A program made the translations under genes and the position numbers. Shown here in pieces: positions 26,319-34,322 of a stretch of DNA of 64,000 bases; within the stretch, counting starts at the first letter, position 1; each line of letters starts with the position of its first letter. The notes beneath the pieces are model-generated. The model worked only from the letters and a program-made list of their open reading frames with translations. It was not told where the DNA came from and ran no database searches. The stretch is from Streptomyces olivoverticillatus (GTDB lineage: Bacteria > Actinomycetota > Actinomycetes > Streptomycetales > Streptomycetaceae). The DNA lies in assembly GCF_014203555.1 (NCBI RefSeq), contig NZ_JACHJH010000003.1:191362-255361 (forward strand). The letters run 5' to 3'.

Positions 26319-26828
26319 CTAACGCTCCTCAGTTGTCTTTGGCCGTCCGGACGATGACGCGGCAGCCCGCCCCACGGCCTCCACCAGCGGAACGACCCGG
26401 TACGGCACCCGCTCGCGCAGCGCTATTTCCGTACGGGTGCGCACGACGCCCGGCAGCCGGACCAGCAGCTGGATGACGTCCTCCAGATGCGCGGCGTCCC
26501 GCGCGACGACCCGCGCCATCAGATCGCCGCCCCCGGTGATCGAGAACGCCTCGATGATCTCGGGCACGTCCGTGAGGGCGTCCGCCACCGTGTCCAGGTG
26601 CCCCTGGGTGACCTCGATGTGCACGAAGGCCAGCACCGGGTGGCCGAGGGCCGCGGGGGACAGCCGAGGCCCCGTTCCCGTGATCACGCCGTCCCGCTCC
26701 AGACGGTCGAGCCGGGCCTGGAGCGTGCCCCGCGCGATGCCCAGCAGCCGGGCACACTCGCGCACGCTCGTACGCGGCTGCTCCAGCAGCAGTCGAAGGA
26801 TCTTGGCGTCCAGCGCGTCCACAGCCAT
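26319..26828 (-). CDS. Lrp/AsnC-family transcriptional regulator
   Basis: A 169-residue protein with an N-terminal helix-turn-helix (VDALDAKILRLLLEQPRTSV and RLLGIARGTLQARLDRLERDG) and a C-terminal ligand-binding RAM domain with LAFVHIEVTQG, EAFSITGGGDLMARVVARD and LLVRLPGVVRTRTEIALRE. Such regulators sense amino acids and act as multimers. The ATG at 26828 has GAGGGAG nine bases upstream. Between this gene and the divergent FUSC gene lies a perfect 10-bp inverted repeat (26876-26912), the likely binding site, so the FUSC transporter is the obvious target. A second Lrp-type regulator occurs at 54.4 kb. Confidence 0.93.
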   Translation of the reverse strand: MAVDALDAKILRLLLEQPRTSVRECARLLGIARGTLQARLDRLERDGVITGTGPRLSPAALGHPVLAFVHIEVTQGHLDTVADALTDVPEIIEAFSITGGGDLMARVVARDAAHLEDVIQLLVRLPGVVRTRTEIALRERVPYRVVPLVEAVGRAAASSSGRPKTTEER

Positions 26829-26875
26829 GGGCCAACGGCTCCCTCGTGGTCGATGTTCCGGCGCCAGCACTGTAC

Positions 26876-26912
26876 CAATGGCTCAGTGGATCACAGAGCT
26901 CTTGAGCCATTG
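26876..26912. promoter_or_regulatory. Perfect inverted repeat between lrp and FUSC genes, candidate Lrp operator
   Basis: CAATGGCTCA (26876-26885) and TGAGCCATTG (26903-26912) are exact reverse complements separated by 17 bases. Centre-to-centre distance is 27 bases, a little over two and a half helical turns. It lies about 50 bases upstream of the lrp start and 120-170 bases upstream of the FUSC start. Symmetry, composition and placement fit autoregulation and control of the divergent gene. Confidence 0.6.
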
Positions 26913-27081
26913 AGTCGCCACCGCTTACCTTGAAGGCGTTGATGGCGCTGCGCTGGGCTGCGCCGGACGGCAACGAAGCCGTTTCCGGACCCCGCAGCGC
27001 CTTTCGTATGGGCGGGTCCGCGCGCATGTGCCGCGGCAGCCGGAGAACACACAGCAAGAGGAGGCGGCGGCCCTGAAGAGG

Positions 27082-28581
27082 ATGTTCGTGGCACCGGACC
27101 CGGGCCGGCTCAGGCTCCGCACCGCGGCCCGCGCCGTCATCGGCGTGAGCCTGTCGGTCGGCGTCGCCGAGGCGGCCGGTCTCCCGCTGCCCGCCACCAT
27201 CCTGGGCGGGCTCACGGCCCTGCTCGCCCTCTTCGTCGTCGGTGACCCCAGCGCCCGCCGCCAGGCGGTCACCACCGCCCTGCTGCCCGCCGTCGGAGCC
27301 CCCGTGCTCGCGCTGGCGACCGCTCTGCACGCCCTGCCCGCGACCCGCGACGCGGCGTTCCTCGCCGTCGTCTTCTGCGGCGTCTACGCACGGCGCTGGG
27401 GAGCGCGCGGGCAGGCGCTCGGGATCTTCGGCTTCATGATGTTCTTCGCCACCCAGTTCCTGCGCGCCGTCCCGGCACAGCTTCCCGCTCTGTACGCCGC
27501 CATGGCCATGGCTCTCGCCGTGTGCGCCATGGTCCGCTTCGGCCTTTGGTGCATCGAACGCCATACCCCGCCGCCCGCAGGTCCCGCACCCCTCGCGGCC
27601 CGCGGCCTCGCCCGCCACACCACCCGCCAGGCGTTCCAGGCCACCGTCGCGTGCGGCCTCGCGCTCGGTGCCGGACAGATCGTCTCCCACGACCGCTGGT
27701 ACTGGGCCGTGGGCACCGCCTGGTGGATCTTCGTCAACACCGCCGCCCGCGGCGAAACCCTGGTCCGCGGCTTCCGCCGGGTCGTCGGCACGGTCGCGGG
27801 CATCGCCGTCGGCCTCCTCGTCGCCGTGCCGCTGCACGGCGCGCTCGTGCCCTCCCTCGCCCTCGTGGCCGTCTGCGTCTTCGGCATCTTCTACACCGCC
27901 GCCCCTTCGTACAGCTGGATGATGTTCTTCGTGACCGTCATGGCCGGCATGCTCTACGGCCTGCTGGGCGTGCTTCACCCCGGGCTGCTGGCACTGCGCT
28001 TCGAGCAGACCCTGGTCGGCGCGCTGGGCTCGGCCTTCGCCCTCGCCGTCGTGCTGCCCGTGACCACCCACGCCGTCACCGACGCCTGGATCCGGCGCGC
28101 GCTGCTGGCGGTGCGCCACTGCACCGCGGAGTCGGCGCGCAGGCTGGCGGGCGACGAGCTCGCCGACCCCGGCCCGCACGTCGCCGAGCTGGAACTGCTC
28201 CTGGGCAAGGTGCGCGTCTCGCTGGCTCCGCTGCTGCATCCGCTCAGCCCGCTGCGGGCCCGCAAGGAGCGGGCCCGGCAGGTCCTGGCGGAGCTCGACG
28301 AGTGCGCCCGGCAGGCGCGCGGGCTGGCAGCCGTGGCTGCCGACCCCGACGCCTCCCACGACGCCCGGATGACCGCCGCCTGCCGACGGGTCGAGACCGC
28401 GCTGCACGCCCTTCTCGTCTCCGAAGCGGCACCCCTGCCCGCGGGCGAGCTCGCGGCGCACCCGCACCACCACCCCGGCGCCGAGCGGGCCCTCACCCAC
28501 TTGCACCAGCTGGAGGCTTCTCTCACCTCACTGGCCACACCGCTGCGCACCAGCCCGCGCGGGGTCTTCGTCGACGCCTGA
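27082..28581 (+). CDS. FUSC-family integral membrane protein
   Basis: This protein of about 499 residues has two blocks of five to six hydrophobic helices, split by a basic loop (CIERHTPPPAG), and a soluble C-terminal helical domain, the layout of the FUSC/aromatic-acid exporter family. GIFGFMMFFATQFLRA and DRWYWAVGTAWWIFVNTAARGETLVRG-type segments are typical (the latter reads RGFRRVVGTVAGIAVG further on). It probably exports organic acids. The start is uncertain: I use the ATG at 27082, but GAGGAGG at 27058-27064 is too far away; a GTG at 27088 has GAAGAGG six bases upstream, and a GTG at 27028 gives a longer form. Divergent from an Lrp regulator with a shared operator-like repeat. Confidence 0.85.
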   Translation: MFVAPDPGRLRLRTAARAVIGVSLSVGVAEAAGLPLPATILGGLTALLALFVVGDPSARRQAVTTALLPAVGAPVLALATALHALPATRDAAFLAVVFCGVYARRWGARGQALGIFGFMMFFATQFLRAVPAQLPALYAAMAMALAVCAMVRFGLWCIERHTPPPAGPAPLAARGLARHTTRQAFQATVACGLALGAGQIVSHDRWYWAVGTAWWIFVNTAARGETLVRGFRRVVGTVAGIAVGLLVAVPLHGALVPSLALVAVCVFGIFYTAAPSYSWMMFFVTVMAGMLYGLLGVLHPGLLALRFEQTLVGALGSAFALAVVLPVTTHAVTDAWIRRALLAVRHCTAESARRLAGDELADPGPHVAELELLLGKVRVSLAPLLHPLSPLRARKERARQVLAELDECARQARGLAAVAADPDASHDARMTAACRRVETALHALLVSEAAPLPAGELAAHPHHHPGAERALTHLHQLEASLTSLATPLRTSPRGVFVDA

Positions 28582-28625
28582 GTGCCGCCGGGGATTGTCG
28601 GTGCCGCCGTGTAGCGTCGGACGCG

Positions 28626-28698
28626 CAGTGATCCGAGGCACAGTGACTCAGACGCGCGCAGTGATCCGGCATGCAGCGATCCGACGCGCAGTCATCGG
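28626..28698. repeat. Five imperfect CAGTGATCCG repeats with 15-base period
   Basis: Decamers at 28626 (CAGTGATCCG), 28641 (CAGTGACTCA), 28659 (CAGTGATCCG), 28674 (CAGCGATCCG) and 28689 (CAGTCATCGG) recur every 15, 18, 15 and 15 bases. The array fills most of the gap between the FUSC gene and the lactonase gene and stops 18 bases before the lactonase ATG. It could be an operator array, a decayed tandem duplication or both. Confidence 0.75.
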
Positions 28699-28716
28699 GC
28701 GGAAGGGGGCGGCACC

Positions 28717-29769
28717 ATGGCCGGCATGCGACAGCGGGGGTGCCTGGCGTACATCGGCTCGTTCACCGAAGCGGGCGGCCACGGCCTGACCGTCGCCGAG
28801 GTGGACGGGGAGACGGGCGCCCTGACGCCCGTACACACGATCGGCGAGCTCGCCAATCCTTCGTTTCTGGCGCTCTCGCCCGATGGCGACGTGCTCTATG
28901 CGGTGAGCGAGACGGACGAGGGCGCGGCCGCCGCCTTCTCCCTTGCCGACCCGGCGCGGCCGAGGCTGCTGGGCCCTCCCGTGCCCGTGCACGGCCGCGG
29001 TCCCACGCACGTGGCGTACGCCGGAGGGCATCTGTTCACCGCCAACTACGGTTCGGGCAGCGTCAGTGTGCTGCCGGTCCTGCCCGGCGGGGGGCTGGGC
29101 GCCCCGCCCGTCGTCTTCCCGCACCACGGCAAGGGACCGGTGGCCGACCGGCAGGACGGGCCGCATGCGCATGCCGTCGTGCCGGATCCCTCCGGGCGCT
29201 GGGTGCTCTCGGCCGACCTGGGCACGGACTCGGTGTGGAGCTACGCGCTCTCCCCGGCGGCCGGTGCTCCCCGCGCGCACGGCCAGACGCCGCTGCGGCC
29301 CGGCAGCGGCCCCCGGCACCTCGCCTTCCACCCGCGGGGCGACCGTGCGTACGTCCTCAACGAGCTGGAGTCGACCGTCACCGTCTGCCGCTGGGACGCG
29401 GAGGCCGGAGTGCTGGAGACGGTGGGAGAGACGCGAGTGCTGCCGGCCGGTGTGGAGCAGGCCAACTACCCGTCGGAGCCGGTGGTTTCGGCCGACGGCC
29501 GCTTCCTGTGGGCGGCCAACCGGGGGCACGACAGCATCGCCACGCTCGCACTCGACGCCTCGGGTGACAACCTCGAACTGCGCAATACGGTCAGGTGCGG
29601 CGGCAGCTGGCCGCGCGATCTGACCGCGCACCCCGACGGCCGGATGCTGTACGCCGCGAACGAGCGGTCCGGGGACGTGACGTGGTTCGCCGTCGACGCC
29701 GAGACCGGCATACCCCGGCGCGCGGGGTCGGTCGCGATGCCTGCGGTGTCCTGCATGGTCTTCGGCTGA
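28717..29769 (+). CDS. Lactonase-family seven-bladed beta-propeller protein (6-phosphogluconolactonase-like)
   Basis: The 350-residue product matches the lactonase propeller family (YbhE/Pgl and carboxymuconate-cyclase-like). It opens with LAYIGSFTEAGGHGLTVAEVD, and carries VPVHGRGPTHVAYAGGHLFTANYGSGSVSV-type blades (HGRGPTHVAYA near 90), GPRHLAFHPRGDRAYVLNEL and a last blade CGGSWPRDLTAHPDGRMLYAA. The His, Glu and Asn positions of the family's active site appear conserved. It may hydrolyse 6-phosphogluconolactone or another sugar lactone in the cytosol. The ATG at 28717 follows GAAGGGGG. The leader holds a 15-base-period repeat array, and a strong terminator follows the gene. Confidence 0.88.
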   Translation: MAGMRQRGCLAYIGSFTEAGGHGLTVAEVDGETGALTPVHTIGELANPSFLALSPDGDVLYAVSETDEGAAAAFSLADPARPRLLGPPVPVHGRGPTHVAYAGGHLFTANYGSGSVSVLPVLPGGGLGAPPVVFPHHGKGPVADRQDGPHAHAVVPDPSGRWVLSADLGTDSVWSYALSPAAGAPRAHGQTPLRPGSGPRHLAFHPRGDRAYVLNELESTVTVCRWDAEAGVLETVGETRVLPAGVEQANYPSEPVVSADGRFLWAANRGHDSIATLALDASGDNLELRNTVRCGGSWPRDLTAHPDGRMLYAANERSGDVTWFAVDAETGIPRRAGSVAMPAVSCMVFG

Positions 29770-29784
29770 CCCACGGCGGAAAAG

Positions 29785-29821
29785 CCTGTGGGGGCCTCCG
29801 CATGGCGGAGGCCCCCACAGG
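29785..29821. terminator. Bidirectional stem-loop terminator between convergent genes
   Basis: A perfect 17-bp stem (29785-29801 with 29805-29821) closes on a 3-base loop, ATG. It lies 16 bases after the lactonase stop and 12 bases before the stop of the convergent CbiX-like gene. There is no U-run, as is common for Streptomyces terminators, and the symmetry lets it serve both genes. Confidence 0.85.
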
Positions 29822-29832
29822 TCACGACCCGC

Positions 29833-30777
29833 TCAGTGGGCCGGAGTCCCCTGGAGCGTCGGCGACGGGGAGATACCCAGCACCTCCGCGTACTTGGCGA
29901 GGGCGAGCTTGCCGACCGCCGGGTAGGCGCCCAGCGGCTCGGCCGCCGAGCAGCCGGCCTCCTTCGCGGCCATCGCGGTCAGCGTCTCGTCGATCTCGGG
30001 GCCGATCAGGCACGGGGCGAGCGCGAGGGTGCGGGAGCCGGAGCCGCGCAGCTGATCGGCGGCGCGGGCGATGGCACCGTCCTCGTCCAGCGCGGCGGCC
30101 AGCACCGGCACGGCGAGGCGGGCCGAGAGCAGCATGCCGGTGATGCCGGCGGCCTGCACGGCCTCCGCGCCACCGACCGTCGCGAGCACGATGCCGTCAG
30201 CGGCGGTTGCAACCGTGAACAGGCGTGCGCGGTCGGCGCGGGCCAGGCCGGCTTCGGAGAGGCGTACGTGCAGGGCCTCGGCGAGCAGCGGGTGCGGACC
30301 GAGCGTGCTGGTCAGCTCGACGGCTGCGCCGCAGTTCACGACCGACTGGCGTATACGGCGCAGCACGGCGTTGTCGGGTCCCGCCAGCAGCGGCACCACG
30401 ACGGCGGCCGGGGCCGCGGCCCAGGGGTCACCGGCGGCCTCGCCCGAGCCCGCGGCACGGCCTTCGCTTGCGCGAGCGGCCTGCTGAGCGGCGATGAAGC
30501 CCAGGACGGCATCCAGGGTGGGGAAGCCCTCGGCGTCGTCCTCGGCGTCCACGTAGCCGATCCGCGCATCGAGCCCGGGTAGCTCGGAGCGGGCGATGCT
30601 GAGGGCCTCCTCGGCGAGGCGGCGGGTGGAGACGTCGGGCGTCCCGGGCACGGCGAGCACCAGCGGGGGCGCACCCGTCGGAGCGGCCGCTGGCTCCGGT
30701 CGCCGGTGCCGCCCTGACTGGCGGGGACGCGGCATTCGTACTGGCAGGCCGGACGTGGGCCCTGTGGGGGAGCTCAT
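29833..30777 (-). CDS. CbiX/sirohydrochlorin-chelatase-like protein, catalytic motif altered
   Basis: A 314-residue protein with two chelatase-type halves. The first begins PPLVLAVPGTPDVSTRRLAEE and has VVVPLLAGPDNAVLRRIRQS; the second has VGGAEAVQAAGITGMLLSARL and LALAPCLIGPEIDETL. In true CbiX/SirB chelatases the first strand ends in H-G-S-R, whose His binds the metal; here the position reads P-G-T, and the loop before PLLAG also lacks the usual second His. Hence it is probably not a normal cobalt or iron chelatase. The N-terminal 35 residues are Pro/Arg-rich and disordered-looking. The ATG is at 30777. It ends at a shared terminator. Confidence 0.7.
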   Translation of the reverse strand: MSSPTGPTSGLPVRMPRPRQSGRHRRPEPAAAPTGAPPLVLAVPGTPDVSTRRLAEEALSIARSELPGLDARIGYVDAEDDAEGFPTLDAVLGFIAAQQAARASEGRAAGSGEAAGDPWAAAPAAVVVPLLAGPDNAVLRRIRQSVVNCGAAVELTSTLGPHPLLAEALHVRLSEAGLARADRARLFTVATAADGIVLATVGGAEAVQAAGITGMLLSARLAVPVLAAALDEDGAIARAADQLRGSGSRTLALAPCLIGPEIDETLTAMAAKEAGCSAAEPLGAYPAVGKLALAKYAEVLGISPSPTLQGTPAH

Positions 30778-30884
30778 GGCGCCGCATGTTAGCCGTTTAT
30801 AGGACTCGGGCGTTTGGGTGGGGGTATCTGATCAAGGTCTGTCCGGATTTGTTCATGGCCTCCATTCGATGAGGGCGGATGTGA

Positions 30885-31862
30885 TCAGCAAACGACGCAC
30901 AGTAGTGATCCATCGACGGGGAGCGTCAGGCTGTCCGTCGTCAGGGCTCTGGCCACGGCCAATGCGCCGTGGAGCGGATCGCCCGCCCTCTCCGTCGATA
31001 CCGCATAGGGAATTTGCTTTTGCAACTCCACCTGGAGGGGTGTGAGCAGCGGTTCACCCATCCGGAAGAGCCCCCCGGTCAGTGCCAAGGAGATGCCGGC
31101 CGGCGCGGCGGGTCCGGCCGGGCCCGGGCAGACGGCCGCCGCGGTCTCGGCGATGTGCCGGGCGGCTGTACGCAGGATGTCCGCCGCGATGGGGTCGTCG
31201 GCCGCGCACCGGCCGACCTCGGGGGCGAACGACGCCAGCACGGCCGGCCGATCCGCCCTCGGGTAGAGCCGGCCGGGCAGTTCACCGGCCGGACCGAAGA
31301 CGGCTTCCAGCCGTTTCAGCAGCGGTGCGGAGCCGCCGTTGCGGCCGTCGTGGGCGCGCATCGCCGCTTCCAGCCCGGCCCGCCCGATCCAGGCGCCGCT
31401 GCCGCAGTCGCCGAGCAGATGCCCCCAGCCGTCCGCCCGTCGCCACCCCCCGTCCGGGGTGAGGTCGGTGCCCAGCGCCACCAGGCCCGTACCGGCGGCG
31501 ACGACGGCACCGGGCCGCTGGCCCAGCGCTCCGGCGTAGGCGGTCACCGCGTCGGAGGCGAGAGCGAGCCGGTGCACTCCGAGTGCTTCGCGCAGGGCGC
31601 CCGGCAGGACGGCGCGCAGGTCCCTGCCCAGCGTCGACATGCCGGAGGCTCCCACGCAGACGGCCTCGCAACGGCGTGATCCGGCCCGGCGGAGCAGCTC
31701 TCGGGCGGCGGGCAGCATCCGGTCGAGGAAGGCCCCGGCGTCGATTCCCCGGGCGCCTGTCTCCACAGGCACCGGGGTGGACCACGTGAGGGCGGGTCCG
31801 CCGTCGGCGGCCAGGGCCAGCCGCAGCCCCGAGCCGCCCGAATCCACCCCCAGTACCGCCAT
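30885..31862 (-). CDS. BadF/BadG/BcrA/BcrD-type ATPase, probable N-acetylglucosamine kinase
   Basis: A 325-residue ASKHA-fold sugar-kinase-like protein. Phosphate-binding loop 1 is VLGVDSGGSGLRLAL (3-17); CVGASGMSTLGR, VVAAGTGLVALG (phosphate 2) and GWGHLLGDCGSGAWIGR follow, with LALTGGLFRMG as the adenosine motif near the C-terminus. The GDCGSG motif is characteristic of GlcNAc kinases in this superfamily. It would phosphorylate an amino sugar salvaged from cell wall or chitin. The ATG at 31862 has AGGGTG upstream. The gene lies 33 bases downstream of ung on the same strand and may share its transcript. Confidence 0.88.
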   Translation of the reverse strand: MAVLGVDSGGSGLRLALAADGGPALTWSTPVPVETGARGIDAGAFLDRMLPAARELLRRAGSRRCEAVCVGASGMSTLGRDLRAVLPGALREALGVHRLALASDAVTAYAGALGQRPGAVVAAGTGLVALGTDLTPDGGWRRADGWGHLLGDCGSGAWIGRAGLEAAMRAHDGRNGGSAPLLKRLEAVFGPAGELPGRLYPRADRPAVLASFAPEVGRCAADDPIAADILRTAARHIAETAAAVCPGPAGPAAPAGISLALTGGLFRMGEPLLTPLQVELQKQIPYAVSTERAGDPLHGALAVARALTTDSLTLPVDGSLLCVVC

Positions 31863-31895
31863 GGCGGGCACCCTACTGCCCACCGTGGCCGGGTG

Positions 31896-32573
31896 TCAGG
31901 GCAGTTGCCAGTTCACCGGGGTCGCACCCTGCCGCGTCAAGAGGTCGTTGGCCCGGCTGAACGGCCGGGAGCCGAAGAATCCTCGGTCCGCGGACATGGG
32001 GGAGGGGTGTGCGGACTCCACACACGGCACCCCGTCGAGCAGGGGGCGCAGATTGCGGGCGTCGCGCCCCCACAACACCGCCACCATGGGCCGGCCGCGG
32101 CCGACGAGCGCGCGGATGGCCTGCTCGGTGACCTCCTCCCAGCCCTTGCCGCGGTGCGCGGCCGGTTTGCGCGGGGCGGTGGTCAGCGCCCTGTTGAGCA
32201 GCAGGACTCCCTGCTGCGTCCAGGGGGTCAGGTCGCCGTTGGAGGGCCGGGGCAGGCCCAGGTCGGTGTGCATCTCCCGGAATATGTTCTCCAGGCTGCC
32301 CGGCAGCGGTCGCACCTCGGGTGCGACGGAGAAGCTCAGGCCGACGGCGTGACCCGGCGTGGGATAGGGGTCCTGACCGACGATCAGCACTCTGACGTCG
32401 TCGAAGGGCTGCTGGAAAGCGCGCAGCACATGGGTGCCCGAGGGCAGGTAGGTTCTGCCTGCCGCGATCTCGGCGCGCAGGAAGTCGCCCATCGCGGCGA
32501 TCCGCCCGGCCACCGGCTCCAGCGCCTTGGCCCAGCCCGGTTCGACGATTTCGTTCAACGGTCGTGCAGCCAC
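31896..32573 (-). CDS. ung: Uracil-DNA glycosylase (family 1)
   Basis: This 225-residue enzyme removes uracil from DNA in base excision repair. It carries the water-activating motif [11 protein letters not shown] with catalytic Asp68, [14 protein letters not shown] (the PPS-like loop), LLLNRALT and the C-terminal [17 protein letters not shown] with the catalytic His and minor-groove loop. Length is normal for the family. The start is a GTG at 32573 with no strong ribosome site. The upstream OYE-type gene ends beyond a 93-base gap on the same strand. Confidence 0.96.
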   Translation of the reverse strand: MAARPLNEIVEPGWAKALEPVAGRIAAMGDFLRAEIAAGRTYLPSGTHVLRAFQQPFDDVRVLIVGQDPYPTPGHAVGLSFSVAPEVRPLPGSLENIFREMHTDLGLPRPSNGDLTPWTQQGVLLLNRALTTAPRKPAAHRGKGWEEVTEQAIRALVGRGRPMVAVLWGRDARNLRPLLDGVPCVESAHPSPMSADRGFFGSRPFSRANDLLTRQGATPVNWQLP

Positions 32574-32666
32574 GGAGCGTCACTCTACTGGCTCAGTCCG
32601 TGCTCGTACGAATCCGGCCCCGAGGTCCGCGTGGGGCTTCGGGGCCGGATTCGCGGCCGGGCGGGG

Positions 32667-33761
32667 TCAGACGGCCCAGCCGTACTGGTCGGGGACGCGG
32701 GTCTCGGCGCCGAGCGCCTGCGCCGCGCGGCGGGCCCAGAAGGGGTCGCGCAGGAGCTCGCGACCGAGGAGCACCGCGTCGGCGTCGCCCGAGCCGACGA
32801 TCTTCTCGGCCTGCTGCGGGTCCGTGATCAGGCCGACCGCGGCGACCGGCAGCCCGGTCTCGTCCTTGACACGCCGGGCGAAGGGCACCTGGTAGCCGGG
32901 GCCGACGGGGATGGCCGCGCCGGGGGCGATGCCCCCGGTCGAGACGTCGAGCAGGTCGACGCCGCGGGCGCGCAGCTCGTGCGTCAGGCGCACGGTGTCG
33001 TCGGCCGTCCAGCCCTCGCGCTCGTCCTCGGGGTTCTCCGTCAGCCAGTCGGTGGCGGACGTGCGGAAGAAGAGGGGCAGATGCTCGGGCCATACGGCGC
33101 GCACCGCGTCCACCACTTCGAGCGCGAAGCGCGTCCGGTTCTCGAAGGAGCCCCCGTACTCGTCGGTGCGGCGGTTGGTGTGCGGGGAGAGAAACTCGTG
33201 GATCAGGTAGCCGTGGGCGCCGTGCACCTCGATCACCTCGAAGCCCGCGGCCAGTGCGCGCTGCGCAGCGGCCGCGAACTTCCCCGTGATCTCCTTGATC
33301 TGCACGGTCGTCAGTTCGTCGGGGACGGGGTGGCCGTCCCTGAAGGGCAGCGGGCTGGGGCCGGCCGGCTGCCAGCCCTCCTCCGGGCCCACCGGGGCAC
33401 CGCCCCGCCAGGGGCGGTCGGTGGCGGCCTTGCGTCCCGCGTGCCCTATCTGGATGCCCGGGACGGTGCCGTGCTCCTTGAGGAAGGCGGCGATGCGGCG
33501 GAGCCCTTCGGTCTGGGTGTCGTTCCACAGGCCGAGGTCGGCCGGGCTGATCCGGCCCTCCGGGCTGACGGCCGTCGCTTCGACGAGGACCAGTCCGGTG
33601 CCGCCCGCGGCGCGCGCCGCGTAGTGCGAGAAGTGCCAGTCGTTCGCGACACCCGCCCGCGGCCCGGACACCTCGGCCGAGTACTGGCACATCGGCGCCA
33701 TCCAGGCGCGGTGGGGGATGGTCAGCGATCGCAGGGTGAGGGGCTGGAACAGTGTGCTCAC
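32667..33761 (-). CDS. NADH:flavin oxidoreductase of the old yellow enzyme family (YqjM-like)
   Basis: A 364-residue FMN TIM barrel. MAPMCQYSA (21-29) includes the Cys of the YqjM-class active site; IEVHGAHGYLIHEFLSP provides the substrate-binding His pair; EYGGSFENRTRF and VAAVGLITDPQQAE bind FMN phosphate. It reduces activated alkenes with NAD(P)H. The GTG start at 33761 has GGAG seven bases upstream. It diverges from an ArsR-type regulator at 33938, with inverted repeats between them, a common Streptomyces arrangement in which the regulator controls the oxidoreductase, possibly in response to electrophiles. Confidence 0.94.
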   Translation of the reverse strand: MSTLFQPLTLRSLTIPHRAWMAPMCQYSAEVSGPRAGVANDWHFSHYAARAAGGTGLVLVEATAVSPEGRISPADLGLWNDTQTEGLRRIAAFLKEHGTVPGIQIGHAGRKAATDRPWRGGAPVGPEEGWQPAGPSPLPFRDGHPVPDELTTVQIKEITGKFAAAAQRALAAGFEVIEVHGAHGYLIHEFLSPHTNRRTDEYGGSFENRTRFALEVVDAVRAVWPEHLPLFFRTSATDWLTENPEDEREGWTADDTVRLTHELRARGVDLLDVSTGGIAPGAAIPVGPGYQVPFARRVKDETGLPVAAVGLITDPQQAEKIVGSGDADAVLLGRELLRDPFWARRAAQALGAETRVPDQYGWAV

Positions 33762-33815
33762 GACGGGCTCCGTTTCGCATTCGCGGCGAGCCGGGCGTCG
33801 GCTGCGCGCTGCTCG

Positions 33816-33831
33816 TACGGTAGTCACCGTA
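33816..33831. promoter_or_regulatory. Inverted repeat TACGGT-N4-ACCGTA, candidate ArsR operator
   Basis: TACGGT (33816-33821) and ACCGTA (33826-33831) are exact reverse complements with a 4-base centre. CGTAGT at 33828 and ACTACG some 20 bases further right form a second, wider-spaced inverted pair. Both lie 55-100 bases upstream of the OYE gene and within the leader of the divergent regulator gene, so a bound dimer could control both. Confidence 0.5.
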
Positions 33832-33937
33832 GTACGGCAGATGTCAAACTACGATGGTTCTCGTACAATCAATCGCGCCTGGGGTTCCCCACCCGCCACC
33901 GGCGTCACTTCTTCCGCCATCCCCTCAAGGAGCAGCC

Positions 33938-34282
33938 GTGACCCCTCCGAGCAGCCGCTCCCTCGACCATCCGGCGCGTGAGCAGATCCGGCTTGAAAGC
34001 GTCCTGCACGCCCTGTCCGATCCCATGCGCCTGCTGGTCGTCCGTGCCTTGGCGGAGGAGGGAGACGAGCAGGCGTGTTCGGTCTTCGAGCTGCCCGTGA
34101 GCAAGTCCACCACCACTCACCACTTCCGGGTGCTGCGGGAGAGCGGCGTGATCAGCCAGATCTACCGTGGCACGGCCAAGATGAACTCCCTGCGCCGCGA
34201 CGACCTCGAAGCGCTCTTCCCCGGCCTCCTCGGCAGCGTCCTGACCGCCTGCTCGCTCCAGGCCGAACGGCTCGCCGGCTGA
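33938..34282 (+). CDS. ArsR-family winged-helix regulator
   Basis: The 114-residue protein has the ArsR fold: IRLESVLHALSDPMRLLVVRAL as the first helices, CSVFELPVSKSTTTHHFRVL as the recognition region and ESGVISQIYRGTAKMNSLRR as the wing. No conserved CxC metal site is visible, so it is probably not a classical metal sensor; the lone Cys in the recognition region could sense electrophiles. The GTG at 33938 has AAGGAG seven bases upstream; the earlier ATG at 33854 would add 28 Pro-rich residues without a ribosome site. It diverges from the old-yellow-enzyme gene. Confidence 0.92.
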   Translation: MTPPSSRSLDHPAREQIRLESVLHALSDPMRLLVVRALAEEGDEQACSVFELPVSKSTTTHHFRVLRESGVISQIYRGTAKMNSLRRDDLEALFPGLLGSVLTACSLQAERLAG

Positions 34283-34322
34283 GCGGGTGTCAGCCGCACC
34301 GCGGACGGGCGCGGCTCGTGCG

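Noticed and set aside
28595..28789. A 64-codon frame with repeated RAVIR-like peptides
   Set aside because: It overlaps the lactonase start in another frame and has no ribosome site; the repeat is better treated as a DNA-level feature.
33854..33937. Upstream ATG extension of the ArsR-type gene
   Set aside because: It has no ribosome site, encodes Pro-rich filler and overlaps the promoter region, whereas the GTG at 33938 has a perfect AAGGAG.
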